A stretch of 58,967 bases of DNA from an uncultured Clostridia bacterium (GCA_944391745.1 CALXUS010000012.1:1-58967); one strand, 5' to 3'; positions 17,536-25,287 are shown, counted from the stretch's first letter. Notes: generated by a model not told the origin, from the sequence alone. Program-made: numbers and translations.

Positions 17536-18740
17536 AATTCCCCTCCATCCTCTTCTTCTCCAGAGTCTAAATACATCTCATTAGATATTCTCTCCGCTTC
17601 CGCTTCTAAAATTAAGTTTCTATCTAATCTTGTATAAACATTAGCTGGCAATTTTTTTTCATCTATTAAATCTTCTATTTTCAAGTCTTCTGTTATCCAT
17701 CCTTGGAAGTTGCTATATAATACTATACCATTTCCACTTGGATATCCCATTTTTACTGAAAATCCTCTAAGTGGGTAAACTATATCTACATAGTTATTGT
17801 TAGATGAATAATATCCGTAGTCCGGATATAGGTCTGTTAATTTATTAAAAAAAGTATCAATGTCACCTGTTTTATTTAGTTCAGTTACTAATGTACCAAA
17901 CTCTTTGCTGTCTTCTTCATTATATTCATCTGGGTGATAAATTGAAATTTCTTTACCATTAAGAAAGATGTAAAAATACTCACATTTGTACCCAATAATA
18001 TCGTAGTTATCATCTTTGTATGTAGGCTCTCCCAATATGTTTTCTACTGTTTCTATATCAGTACTGGTTGAAATTCCATTAATTATCTCTTGTTGATAGT
18101 TCTTTGTAAAAACAATATTATATATTTTTTGTCCTATTTTTCTTACTTTATAGTCACCATTTTCATATATCTCATAATCGCCTTCTGTACTTTCTCTATT
18201 TCCTAAATTAATATTATTATATATCCAATTATTATTAATAATATTAGCTAAAAGACTAGAAGTAATAGTGAAACTTGAAACCTTTTCTCCTTCATATTCA
18301 TCTATTTGATAATATGTTTTTATATGTTCCCAATACTTTGCATCGTCATTTATTGTATATAAATTAATTTCTTCGTTTTCATTATATTGTATTTTTATAA
18401 CGATGTTTTTATCTGCATCTATTAGCCTAAAATTCTGACCTTTCATTTTTCTTGCAACATGATTAATAACAACTTCATATAAGCCTTCATTAGTTGTTCC
18501 GTCATCATTTATTGGTGGCTTACTAAACTTTATATATATATCTTTTTCAAAACCTTCCTCTTCAGAATTTTTCATACCCAAATATTCATGACCATCGTAT
18601 TCTATAAGTTCTTTAACCGATGAGAAATCATCTATGGTTTCTTTAGGCTTGTTTGCATTAATTATGCTTCTAACTATAAATATTATTGCGATTAAAATAA
18701 TAATAACAGCTAAAATAATTAATATTCTTTTTTTCTTCAT
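17532..18740 (-). CDS. Bitopic protein of unknown function in the secretion-like operon, 402 aa
   Basis: One N-terminal membrane helix (about 6-27, after MKKKR) anchors a soluble, acidic, mostly beta-rich domain (30-402). A stretch near 225-260 (TVENILGEPTYKDD) has the 'lG.P' pattern seen in small SmpA/BLIP-like folds, but this is weak. No family is recognised. The gene sits between a VirB6-like gene (3 bases away) and the NlpC/P60 gene (4-base overlap), so it is an integral member of the operon and probably an envelope component. Confidence 0.55.
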   Translation of the reverse strand: MKKKRILIILAVIIILIAIIFIVRSIINANKPKETIDDFSSVKELIEYDGHEYLGMKNSEEEGFEKDIYIKFSKPPINDDGTTNEGLYEVVINHVARKMKGQNFRLIDADKNIVIKIQYNENEEINLYTINDDAKYWEHIKTYYQIDEYEGEKVSSFTITSSLLANIINNNWIYNNINLGNRESTEGDYEIYENGDYKVRKIGQKIYNIVFTKNYQQEIINGISTSTDIETVENILGEPTYKDDNYDIIGYKCEYFYIFLNGKEISIYHPDEYNEEDSKEFGTLVTELNKTGDIDTFFNKLTDLYPDYGYYSSNNNYVDIVYPLRGFSVKMGYPSGNGIVLYSNFQGWITEDLKIEDLIDEKKLPANVYTRLDRNLILEAEAERISNEMYLDSGEEEDGGEL

Positions 18741-18743
18741 ATT

Positions 18744-19916
18744 TTATTTTCCTTTTGAAAGTTTGAAATCTTTCAATCCTTTTCCTTGTATTTTTAGTGC
18801 ACTCTTTATTATACTTTCTGCATTATCTAATGCTATAATAAAGAATATTCCTATTATTGGTTGTTCAGCAGCTATAGCTCCTGCGGAATAAATGAACACT
18901 ACATACATAAGTAAATGTATTGGTTGAATAAATATTTCTGTCATTGTCTTTTTAAACCAAGTATTAAATGCTTGTGCTCTTCCATCTCCAATTGAATCTA
19001 TCGGATAGGTAATGCACATTAATGGAGATATAATTGTTAAAATCATTATTTTGTATACCCTAAATAAATATAGTAAAAAGAATTTTGTTTCATAATAAGT
19101 TAGTACACAATTTAAAAGGAAATATACTAGTTTTCCCCATCCATCTGCTTGATTAGTTTTACTATACAATCCCTGCAACATTGCTATTTCCATATTAGTT
19201 GTTCCTGTATCAGATTCAATTGCAATTGATATAAATTTAACAAATAGCTCAGAAATACCAATCATTATTAATATTATAAAATGCATTACAAATAATAAAA
19301 CTACGCTTATTAGCCAACTCGTTAACATTTTTTTATATTTTGCCATATCTTGAGCTGTCGCTGCTATTGCCATTCTTATACCTACATAAATAACTATTAT
19401 AGTACAACCAGCAGCAGCTAAATTTCTAATTGCTACATACCATACTGCAACATTTGCTTTTATTACATTTGAAACGTCTGAATTTGGTGCAGATGGCGTT
19501 TCTTTAAAAAGGTTAATGTTAAAAATGGCATATTTATCTGTTAATAAACTCTGAATTGTAAAATAGTCTGTAACCTGTGCATTATCGTCTAATACTGGAA
19601 TAGTATTTTGCGCTACTGCTGCTAACAATTGATTAATTAATGAAGGCATAAGTCCTCCAACAGATGCAACAGCTCCAGCAGCTGTTGGTTCTTGTGAGTC
19701 TGTTGTTCCAAGTCCAACTACTTCCGAGTTTGCTGATGAATCTTCCTCACTTGAATGTATTGTAGATTCGCCTTGCATTAATTCATTTACTGCTGTATTG
19801 GAATCATTATCGGATGCTGGAATATTTAGGTTAACAGTGTCTGCTGCATATATAGTCGGTGTAATACAGATTGCAATAAATATAAATACAATTAAGATTG
19901 TTATAATTTTTTTCAT
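18744..19916 (-). CDS. VirB6/TrbL-like channel protein, 390 aa
   Basis: A cleavable signal (about 1-24, ending IYAAD) precedes a Ser/Glu-rich stretch and then the polytopic core: IFNINLF, VWYVAIRNLAAAG, YVGIRMAIAAT, KYKKMLTSW, LLFVMHFIIL. These line up in the same order with the cores of the 875- and 1066-aa proteins, so the three are paralogues, this being the minimal form. VirB6/TrbL proteins form the membrane channel of type IV secretion systems. Lies 14 bases from the VirB4 ATPase gene. Confidence 0.75.
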   Translation of the reverse strand: MKKIITILIVFIFIAICITPTIYAADTVNLNIPASDNDSNTAVNELMQGESTIHSSEEDSSANSEVVGLGTTDSQEPTAAGAVASVGGLMPSLINQLLAAVAQNTIPVLDDNAQVTDYFTIQSLLTDKYAIFNINLFKETPSAPNSDVSNVIKANVAVWYVAIRNLAAAGCTIIVIYVGIRMAIAATAQDMAKYKKMLTSWLISVVLLFVMHFIILIMIGISELFVKFISIAIESDTGTTNMEIAMLQGLYSKTNQADGWGKLVYFLLNCVLTYYETKFFLLYLFRVYKIMILTIISPLMCITYPIDSIGDGRAQAFNTWFKKTMTEIFIQPIHLLMYVVFIYSAGAIAAEQPIIGIFFIIALDNAESIIKSALKIQGKGLKDFKLSKGK

Positions 19917-19930
19917 TAAAACACCCCGTA

Positions 19931-21883
19931 TTATGCTTGCTTTTCTTTTAATTTGTTAATATTTGTTTCTATAAATTCAAATTCCTTTTTAGTTGGTACA
20001 ATTTCCATAATGGCTGTTTGTTCTCCAACTTTAAATAATCCTTGTCCTCTGCTACATGTTGTTAAGAAGGCTGCTTCACCTTCACTAAGTTTAAATACTT
20101 CTTTTATATATTGAATTTCTGATTTATCTTGCGCTAAGAATAATTTTGTATCTGAAGATGTTAAAACTGCTTGTACTTCTGACTTTTCATAGAAATCTTG
20201 GAATCTCTGTGATACAACTGCTAGTGATACATTTCTCTTTCTGGCACGTCTAGCCATTTTATTTAAGAAGTCTACAGCTTCTGGATATGGTAATAGCATC
20301 CATGCCTCATCAACTAATACACGCTTTTTACCGGCTTTTGCTTTGTCTTCACTATTCTTTTTAACATATTTTTCCCAAATCCAAGAAAGTAGTATTTGTT
20401 GTGCTAGAGGTCTAGCAAATCTTTCTTCTAGGTTTGATATGTCTAAGTTTATGAATGATGTTCCTTCTAATAAATCGAATGTTGATTGACCATCAAAATA
20501 TGCCATCTGTCCATTTAGTTCTCTTACATATTGTTTCATAACTTTTACTAAATAACTATAATGTACTCTATAATCTGGGTTTGTATTTTTATTGGCATTC
20601 ATAACTAATCTTCTATACCATGAACCTATAGTTGGCATTTTCTTTTTCGTTCTACCAAGGTAATTATTTTGAATAATTCCGTTTATATTTCTATCATATA
20701 GAGAATTTACATCATTTGTAATTCCTAAAGCCGCATATTCTTCTGCTGCAGCTTCAGCAATAATTTGTTTTGTTACCTCATTTACATCCTCACTTCTTGT
20801 ACTACCTCTTGCCATTGTTAATAAAATTTGAGTAACATCCTCTACTTTATTCTCTACATTTAAAACCACTTTTTCACGTCCTGTTATCTCATCTCTTGTA
20901 ATTTCTGGTTCTATATCAAAAGGATTAATTATTGTATTTGAGCTTGGTGAAATTACTACATTTAATCCACCAAGTGCATCAGCAACAACTCCATACTCAC
21001 CTTCAGCATCTAGTGCTAAGCTTTCAATTCCCATTAGTACTGCTGATCTGGCTATTAATGTTTTTATTGTAACACCTTTACCAGCACCAGACTTACCAAA
21101 TACAACCATGTTATAATTGCTTAGTGAAGGGCTAAAGTTATCATATAGTATTGGTAAACCAGTTTGTCTATTAAATCCAATTGGTATACCATTTTCGTGT
21201 CCAACCTCTGAATTTATAAATGGAAAGACTGTTGCCATTGATCTACGATCAAATGTATGTACTTTTTTTATTTTATCTTCACATAAAGGTAAGTTTGATT
21301 TAAATGCATCTTCTTGCATTGCCCATGCTGTTTTCATTCCAGTTAATGTTTTTGCCATTTCAGATGTTAATAATTCTGTTTGTTTGTCTAAATCTTCTAT
21401 ACTATATGCAAATAGTGTACAAATAATTGATGCCTCAAATAGTTTGTCTAGTCCACTAGCAATAGCATCTCTTAATTCTTCTGCCTCTGCTCTTTTTTGT
21501 GCTAATGAGCTTTCTCTGTTTATTTGACCTCTTTCTTGTGCAACTATTCTTTCTGATTCAAGTTCATTAATTGTTCTATTCAATTCGTTTTGTGACTTTG
21601 ATTCACTTATAGGAGTAATATATACAGATACATTTATATCTCCAAAAGTATACATTCCTCTTAAAAGTTGAGGAAATGTACACATTCTAGGAAGAGTAGA
21701 AACTAGCATAGTTCTTGCATATTTGCTTGTACTAGATATAATTTCTAGTTTGTTTGTGCTAGTAGCATCAATTCCAGATGGTGCTATTAAATCTTTTAAA
21801 TCTTTAACATTATCAACAAAGCTCTTTGGTTGATTTGGGTTTTCAACTAAATTCTCTGTTTGTTCATTTTTCTTTTTACTCAT
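19931..21883 (-). CDS. virB4: VirB4-type secretion ATPase, 650 aa
   Basis: The energy-providing ATPase of type IV secretion systems, cytoplasmic at the membrane. Walker A is G263-KSGAGKG270, Walker B is RVLVDEAWML with D525 and E526, and SQRF at 558-561 fits the sensor segment of the VirB4/TraC/HerA-FtsK superfamily. Residues 45-230 match the later part of the VirB4 N-terminal domain (LPRMCTFPQLLRGMYTFGDI) and include a charged coiled coil (about 95-145). The earliest N-terminal segment is missing and appears to be supplied by the next gene upstream, so VirB4 is split here. There are no membrane segments. Confidence 0.9.
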   Translation of the reverse strand: MSKKKNEQTENLVENPNQPKSFVDNVKDLKDLIAPSGIDATSTNKLEIISSTSKYARTMLVSTLPRMCTFPQLLRGMYTFGDINVSVYITPISESKSQNELNRTINELESERIVAQERGQINRESSLAQKRAEAEELRDAIASGLDKLFEASIICTLFAYSIEDLDKQTELLTSEMAKTLTGMKTAWAMQEDAFKSNLPLCEDKIKKVHTFDRRSMATVFPFINSEVGHENGIPIGFNRQTGLPILYDNFSPSLSNYNMVVFGKSGAGKGVTIKTLIARSAVLMGIESLALDAEGEYGVVADALGGLNVVISPSSNTIINPFDIEPEITRDEITGREKVVLNVENKVEDVTQILLTMARGSTRSEDVNEVTKQIIAEAAAEEYAALGITNDVNSLYDRNINGIIQNNYLGRTKKKMPTIGSWYRRLVMNANKNTNPDYRVHYSYLVKVMKQYVRELNGQMAYFDGQSTFDLLEGTSFINLDISNLEERFARPLAQQILLSWIWEKYVKKNSEDKAKAGKKRVLVDEAWMLLPYPEAVDFLNKMARRARKRNVSLAVVSQRFQDFYEKSEVQAVLTSSDTKLFLAQDKSEIQYIKEVFKLSEGEAAFLTTCSRGQGLFKVGEQTAIMEIVPTKKEFEFIETNINKLKEKQA

Positions 21884-21908
21884 ATTAGAATTTCCTCCTA
21901 TTCTTTAG

Positions 21909-23093
21909 TTACACATTTTTTCTAACAATTCTTCTCTTAGGTTTGTCTTCAAGAGCTTCTTGTACATTAGCTGTATTAATTTTTTGCTTTGTAGCTTCAT
22001 AAAGTTGCTTACTCATATCTCCTTTATATTCTTCTACCATTTCTAGTGCCCTGCTTTTAACTTCATTATCTATTCTAGCTTTTTCTCTAGCTTCTTTATC
22101 TGCATCGATTATGCTCTTTGTAGCTAATTTAGCAGCATCTTCTTCTATTTGTTTATTAATTCTAGCTTTCTTTTCTTCTAATACATCTTTTGCTGTAGAA
22201 TATAATTTATCATATTCAGCATTTAATGCGTTTCTTAATGTAAATACTTCTGATTGATCTCTGTTATAGGCAACATATAATAATTCCATTAATTCCTCAG
22301 AATTAAGAACTTTTCCTGTTACTTCGGCAGATGCTAAGGCTCTAATTAATGTTTGAGCTCTTGTATATAGTTCTGAGAAAGCAATGTCATCAATTTCATC
22401 ATTAGAATATGTACTAGTATCACCAAATTCAGCTGTATAATATGACAAAATTAAGTAAGTTTTTTGTTGTAATATATTTTTACTTTCACTTAATTTTTCT
22501 GTATATTCAGTAATTGATTCTCCATATTCTAATATGTTTTCTTTTCTTCTCTTTTCAAATTCAAGCTTATCTACTAATTGTTTGTTTCCATTTCTTTTTG
22601 CATTTTCTATTTGAGCATTTAATCTTCCAATTTGATTATCAACATCATGAATTCTCGCATGATAACTTTGAATTAAATCTTCAAAATTTAATTTTCTAGT
22701 TTGAACATATAATTGAATTGAAAAACGTAATGTATTTAAGAATGAAATAAAGCCAGCCTCAACCGCATTTTTTTCGTCTTCTGAAAGTAGGTCATAGTTA
22801 ACACCTTTACACTCAATAACCATAACATATTGTTTTCTTCCTTTTCTAACAATCATGTTATCTAATACTTGATCAAATTCCATAAATTTATATATTGAAT
22901 CTATATTTTTTCCATCACGTGTTATTAAATTAGCTTTTGGTTGAGCTTGACTTTTTATTGCAAGTGAATCATCATTTTTTGGCTCTTTCTTCTTTCTCAT
23001 TTTATATATTAATAATGCTGCAATAAACCCTAAAATTAATATTAATATTAGTATTACTACCAATATTAAATTAAGCATTTGAACTGTATCCAT
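21909..23093 (-). CDS. Membrane-anchored VirB4 N-terminal-domain-like protein, 394 aa
   Basis: One strong membrane helix (about 5-30) and a basic linker are followed by a domain (about 50-125) with YVMVIECKGVNYDLLS and SFLNTLRFSIQLYVQTRKL, a pattern close to the first part of the N-terminal domain of VirB4/TrbE-type ATPases, where the chain reads a strand, an acidic loop and then a helix ending in an 'Q.y.q.r' strand. The rest is a long Lys/Glu-rich coiled coil. It lies between PrgI/VirB3 (1 base away) and the ATPase gene. I infer that it is the split-off, membrane-tethered N-terminal part of VirB4; a structure comparison would settle this. Confidence 0.6.
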   Translation of the reverse strand: MDTVQMLNLILVVILILILILGFIAALLIYKMRKKKEPKNDDSLAIKSQAQPKANLITRDGKNIDSIYKFMEFDQVLDNMIVRKGRKQYVMVIECKGVNYDLLSEDEKNAVEAGFISFLNTLRFSIQLYVQTRKLNFEDLIQSYHARIHDVDNQIGRLNAQIENAKRNGNKQLVDKLEFEKRRKENILEYGESITEYTEKLSESKNILQQKTYLILSYYTAEFGDTSTYSNDEIDDIAFSELYTRAQTLIRALASAEVTGKVLNSEELMELLYVAYNRDQSEVFTLRNALNAEYDKLYSTAKDVLEEKKARINKQIEEDAAKLATKSIIDADKEAREKARIDNEVKSRALEMVEEYKGDMSKQLYEATKQKINTANVQEALEDKPKRRIVRKNV

Positions 23094-23094
23094 A

Positions 23095-23553
23095 TTATTT
23101 TTCCTCCTTTGTTTTTGTTTGTTGATTTGAAGAATTTGTTTTGCTGTTTCCTGTTATTTTACCCATGATATTATCTAAACTAAAATTGTCAAGTGCACTA
23201 CTATAATCTGGCTCTTTTCTATCTACCGCATAAGTATATACCTTATTAGTCTTTTTAAATGCAATGTATCTTTTTATTATATCATCTATCGAATCCCCAC
23301 CTACATTTTTTGATAATTTTGAATTACCTCCTGCAGGCATTTTTATTGTTGCTATGCCATATCCAATTAATGCGAAAATTCCTATGGCAATGTATCCTAA
23401 TAAAGGTATTCCTAAAATCATTCCAAATATGAAATAAAATATAAATCCTATAAATCCTCCGACTGCAGTAAAAATAAGAGATTTAGCAGTAAATATGTAT
23501 AATATTCTACTTTCTCCTTTTAAATTATTACTAGGTATGTAATAGCTTCCCAT
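23095..23553 (-). CDS. PrgI-family (VirB3-like) membrane protein, 152 aa
   Basis: PrgI-type proteins (PF12666) are the Gram-positive counterparts of VirB3 and act with VirB4 in the inner-membrane complex. The N-terminus MGSYYIPSNN, the two adjacent membrane helices (about 23-45 and 50-70) and the following basic segment (KRYIAFKKTNKVYTY) fit the family. The C-terminal 25 residues are a polar Asn/Thr/Lys tail. The position directly before the VirB4 genes is the usual one for PrgI. Confidence 0.8.
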   Translation of the reverse strand: MGSYYIPSNNLKGESRILYIFTAKSLIFTAVGGFIGFIFYFIFGMILGIPLLGYIAIGIFALIGYGIATIKMPAGGNSKLSKNVGGDSIDDIIKRYIAFKKTNKVYTYAVDRKEPDYSSALDNFSLDNIMGKITGNSKTNSSNQQTKTKEEK

Positions 23554-23592
23554 AAATTTCTCCTCCTTTGTTTGCTATGCAAAGTATTTATT

Positions 23593-23976
23593 TTATACAA
23601 ATATATTATTATATAGATTAATTAATACTGTAATAATTCCTGCTCCACCATATATTACAACTGTTGCTATAACTAGTCCTATAAGTTTTTGTTTTACATC
23701 TGCTTTTCCATTTGGATCAGCGAACATATATTTAATACCCATATACATATAACATACTACTAGAACAACTGATGCAATTACAACTAATATTTGGGCTGTT
23801 GGTAGAAATTCATTCCATGCTTCTTGTGTATCAATTGGTGAATTTGTGCTTCCTTTATTTATAAAGTTCTTAGCTGGTCCCATAATGTTATCCATTGCAT
23901 TTACTTTGCAGAATAAAGATACTATTATTGCTACAATACTAAAAACAATTAGAATCTTTTTTATTTTTCCTATCAT
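23593..23976 (-). CDS. VirB2/TrbC-like pilin candidate, 127 aa
   Basis: Signal peptide (about 8-27, ending KVNAMD), a polar segment, and two membrane helices (about 58-80 and 98-122) joined by a short basic loop (DPNGKADVKQK). This is the standard VirB2/TrbC pilin layout, in which the mature protein is a helical hairpin that can assemble into a pilus or channel. Related to the 119-aa gene upstream and the divergent 123-aa gene by the 'GIK(Y/F)...P.GKA..K' loop. Confidence 0.7.
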   Translation of the reverse strand: MIGKIKKILIVFSIVAIIVSLFCKVNAMDNIMGPAKNFINKGSTNSPIDTQEAWNEFLPTAQILVVIASVVLVVCYMYMGIKYMFADPNGKADVKQKLIGLVIATVVIYGGAGIITVLINLYNNIFV

Positions 23977-23992
23977 ATCTGTCTCCCTTTTA

Positions 23993-24352
23993 CTAAATAT
24001 TTTTCATTGCTAATCCACCAATTAATCTTACTAGTGATCCGGCTGCAAAAAGCATTACTGCTCCAATAGCTATATAAATCATTTTCTTTTTAAATTCAGC
24101 TTTTGCTTCTGGAGCTGTATCCATGTACTTAAGTCCTGCAATTATAAGAGCAATTACTGCTGCTGCATAAAATATTATTTGTGCCACATATATTATTTTT
24201 CCTGCCATTGTAAATTCTGATGTTCCACTAACATCATAAGCTTCACTTAAATTAGATGGTAAATTTATTTGGGCTTGTACTTTATTGCATAATATTATTG
24301 CTCCTATAATTGTAATACTCAAAGATGTAATTAATTTTTTAAATTTTATCAT
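23993..24352 (-). CDS. VirB2/TrbC-like pilin candidate, 119 aa (first gene of operon)
   Basis: Signal peptide (about 8-28, ending KVQAQ), then two hydrophobic helices (about 50-72 and 87-110) with the loop GLKYMDTAPEAKAEFKKKM. Layout and loop are those of VirB2/TrbC pilins. It is the first gene of the secretion-like operon, 39 bases downstream of a good -10 box. It is closer in sequence to the divergent 123-aa gene (IIYVAQIIFYAAAVI.LI..G) than to its operon neighbour. Confidence 0.72.
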   Translation of the reverse strand: MIKFKKLITSLSITIIGAIILCNKVQAQINLPSNLSEAYDVSGTSEFTMAGKIIYVAQIIFYAAAVIALIIAGLKYMDTAPEAKAEFKKKMIYIAIGAVMLFAAGSLVRLIGGLAMKNI

Positions 24353-24390
24353 ATATCCATTACTCCTATTTTACAATACTTATTTATTCT

Positions 24391-24420
24391 ATTATACAAT
24401 TAAATTATAATATATTGCAA
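24391..24420 (-). promoter_or_regulatory. Promoter of the secretion-like operon
   Basis: On the minus strand a -35 TTGCAA (24415-24420) and a perfect -10 TATAAT (24391-24396) are separated by 18 bases. The -10 lies 39 bases upstream of the first start codon. The whole 14-gene operon down to the terminator at 5635-5673 could be read from it. Confidence 0.6.
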
Positions 24421-24507
24421 TAGTTTTTTTAGCTTTTATTCAAATAATTATGTTTATTTATTAAATCATTATATTTATTTTTTGCTAAAACAATTTATGT
24501 CTTTTTT

Positions 24508-24514
24508 TGTCGAA
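24508..24514 (+). promoter_or_regulatory. Candidate Spo0A box (TGTCGAA)
   Basis: A perfect match to the 7-base Spo0A-binding core TGTCGAA, in the longer context TTTTTTTGTCGAAT. A second, imperfect half-site lies on the opposite strand (GACAAAAA at 24523-24530). It sits between the operon promoter and the spo0E-like promoter and could act on both. A seven-base match is not proof, but here it stands directly beside a gene of the Spo0A phosphorelay. Confidence 0.5.
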
Positions 24515-24554
24515 TAAAGAATGACAAAAAGCCTTAAATATCAACAATTTCATA

Positions 24555-24583
24555 TTGACTTTTTTGTAAGATTATGGTATTCT
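24555..24583 (+). promoter_or_regulatory. Promoter of the spo0E-like gene
   Basis: A -35 TTGACT (24555-24560) and a -10 TATTCT (24578-24583) with a 17-base spacer, 30 bases upstream of the start codon. Confidence 0.55.
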
Positions 24584-24613
24584 TATAACGAATTTAGAAA
24601 TAGGAGTGATAAA

Positions 24614-24772
24614 ATGTTAAATAATGAGATAAATGATTTAAGAGAGAAATTAGATAATGCCATTTTAAAAAATGAAGATTATAGTATTATCTATAAAATT
24701 AGTACTCAATTAGACGAATTAATTACAAAATATTATAGAGATAGTAAGCTTAAAGTATCTAATAAGTGCTAA
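24614..24772 (+). CDS. Spo0E-like aspartyl-phosphate phosphatase, 52 aa
   Basis: Spo0E-type proteins are short helical hairpins that remove phosphate from Spo0A~P and so delay sporulation. This protein has the expected size and the signature S30-T-Q-L-D34-E-L-I in the second helix, preceded by IYKIS; the first helix is EINDLREKLDNAI. The ATG at 24614 follows TAGGAGTGAT, so a longer reading from 24521, which has no ribosome site, is not favoured. It is divergent from the secretion-like operon. Confidence 0.85.
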   Translation: MLNNEINDLREKLDNAILKNEDYSIIYKISTQLDELITKYYRDSKLKVSNKC

Positions 24773-24777
24773 TTTTA

Positions 24778-24817
24778 CATTTTTTGGCGTTTCTTTATTA
24801 AAAAAAGCCAAAAAATG
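24778..24817. repeat. Inverted repeat abutting the -35 of the divergent virB2-like promoter
   Basis: Arms CATTTTTTGGC (24778-24788) and GCCAAAAAATG (24807-24817) are perfect complements with an 18-base loop. The right arm ends at the base before the -35 box. It follows the spo0E-like stop codon by five bases. It lacks a T tract after the stem, so it fits an operator better than a normal terminator, though a weak terminator role cannot be excluded. Confidence 0.6.
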
Positions 24818-24846
24818 TTGACAACCATTTTAAATTAATTTATAAT
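24818..24846 (+). promoter_or_regulatory. Consensus-perfect sigma-A promoter for the 24878 virB2-like gene
   Basis: TTGACA (24818-24823), a 17-base spacer, then TATAAT (24841-24846): a full match to the sigma-A consensus in both boxes and spacing. The start codon lies 31 bases after the -10 with an AGAGGAGGAG ribosome site, so strong expression is expected unless it is repressed. Confidence 0.85.
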
Positions 24847-24877
24847 TAATTATAGTATTATTAAGAGGAGGAGTTTT

Positions 24878-25249
24878 ATGAATATTAAGAAGATATCTAA
24901 AATAATATCAGTAGTTTTTATAATTACTACAATATTAAGTGCTATTAATATGGTTTTAGCTTCAGAACCTGATATACCAAGTTCTGTATCTCCTACTGGA
25001 GCAAGCGATGTAAATAATATAGCAGGTATGGTTATTTATGTAATTCAAATTATTGCATTTGCTGCAGCCGTTATCATGCTTATATTTGTAGGTATTAAAT
25101 TCTTAACAGCTTCACCAGAAGGTAAAGCTGAAATAAAGAAATCTGCTGTTATATATGTTGTAGGTGCTATTCTTTTATTTGCTGCAACTGGTATTCTAGG
25201 TATAGTAAGAAATCTTGCATCAAATATTAGTGCTGGTTCTACACCTTAA
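24878..25249 (+). CDS. VirB2/TrbC-like pilin candidate, 123 aa (divergent, stand-alone)
   Basis: Signal peptide (about 8-29, ending MVLASEP), then two membrane helices (about 50-72 and 87-112) with the loop GIKFLTASPEGKAEIKKSA. This matches the VirB2/TrbC layout and closely parallels the 119-aa gene that opens the operon. The gene is a single transcription unit with a perfect promoter, a strong ribosome site and a terminator. Its separate, strong expression would suit a major structural subunit (pilin). Confidence 0.75.
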   Translation: MNIKKISKIISVVFIITTILSAINMVLASEPDIPSSVSPTGASDVNNIAGMVIYVIQIIAFAAAVIMLIFVGIKFLTASPEGKAEIKKSAVIYVVGAILLFAATGILGIVRNLASNISAGSTP

Positions 25250-25255
25250 TTGCAG

Positions 25256-25287
25256 AAAAAATAGGCTTTTTAAAAGCCTATTTTTTT
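25256..25287. terminator. Bidirectional intrinsic terminator
   Basis: Hairpin AAAAAATAGGCTTTT / AAAAGCCTATTTTTTT directly after the 123-aa gene, followed on the plus strand by a long T run. The converging minus-strand gene 25286-26548 ends at its edge, and the A tract on the left supplies a T tail for that strand too. Confidence 0.85.

Noticed and set aside
18634..18891. Plus-strand ORFs inside the minus-strand operon and ribosomal, helicase and polymerase genes
   Set aside because: They are shadows of real genes, with hydrophobic low-complexity translations and no ribosome sites.
24521..24613. A longer start for the spo0E-like gene
   Set aside because: It overlaps the promoter and has no ribosome site; the 52-residue form matches the family size.
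5687..25249. Ordinary conjugative element (ICE) reading
   Set aside because: No relaxase, coupling ATPase, integrase or direct-repeat attachment site was found in the window. It stays open that these lie elsewhere.
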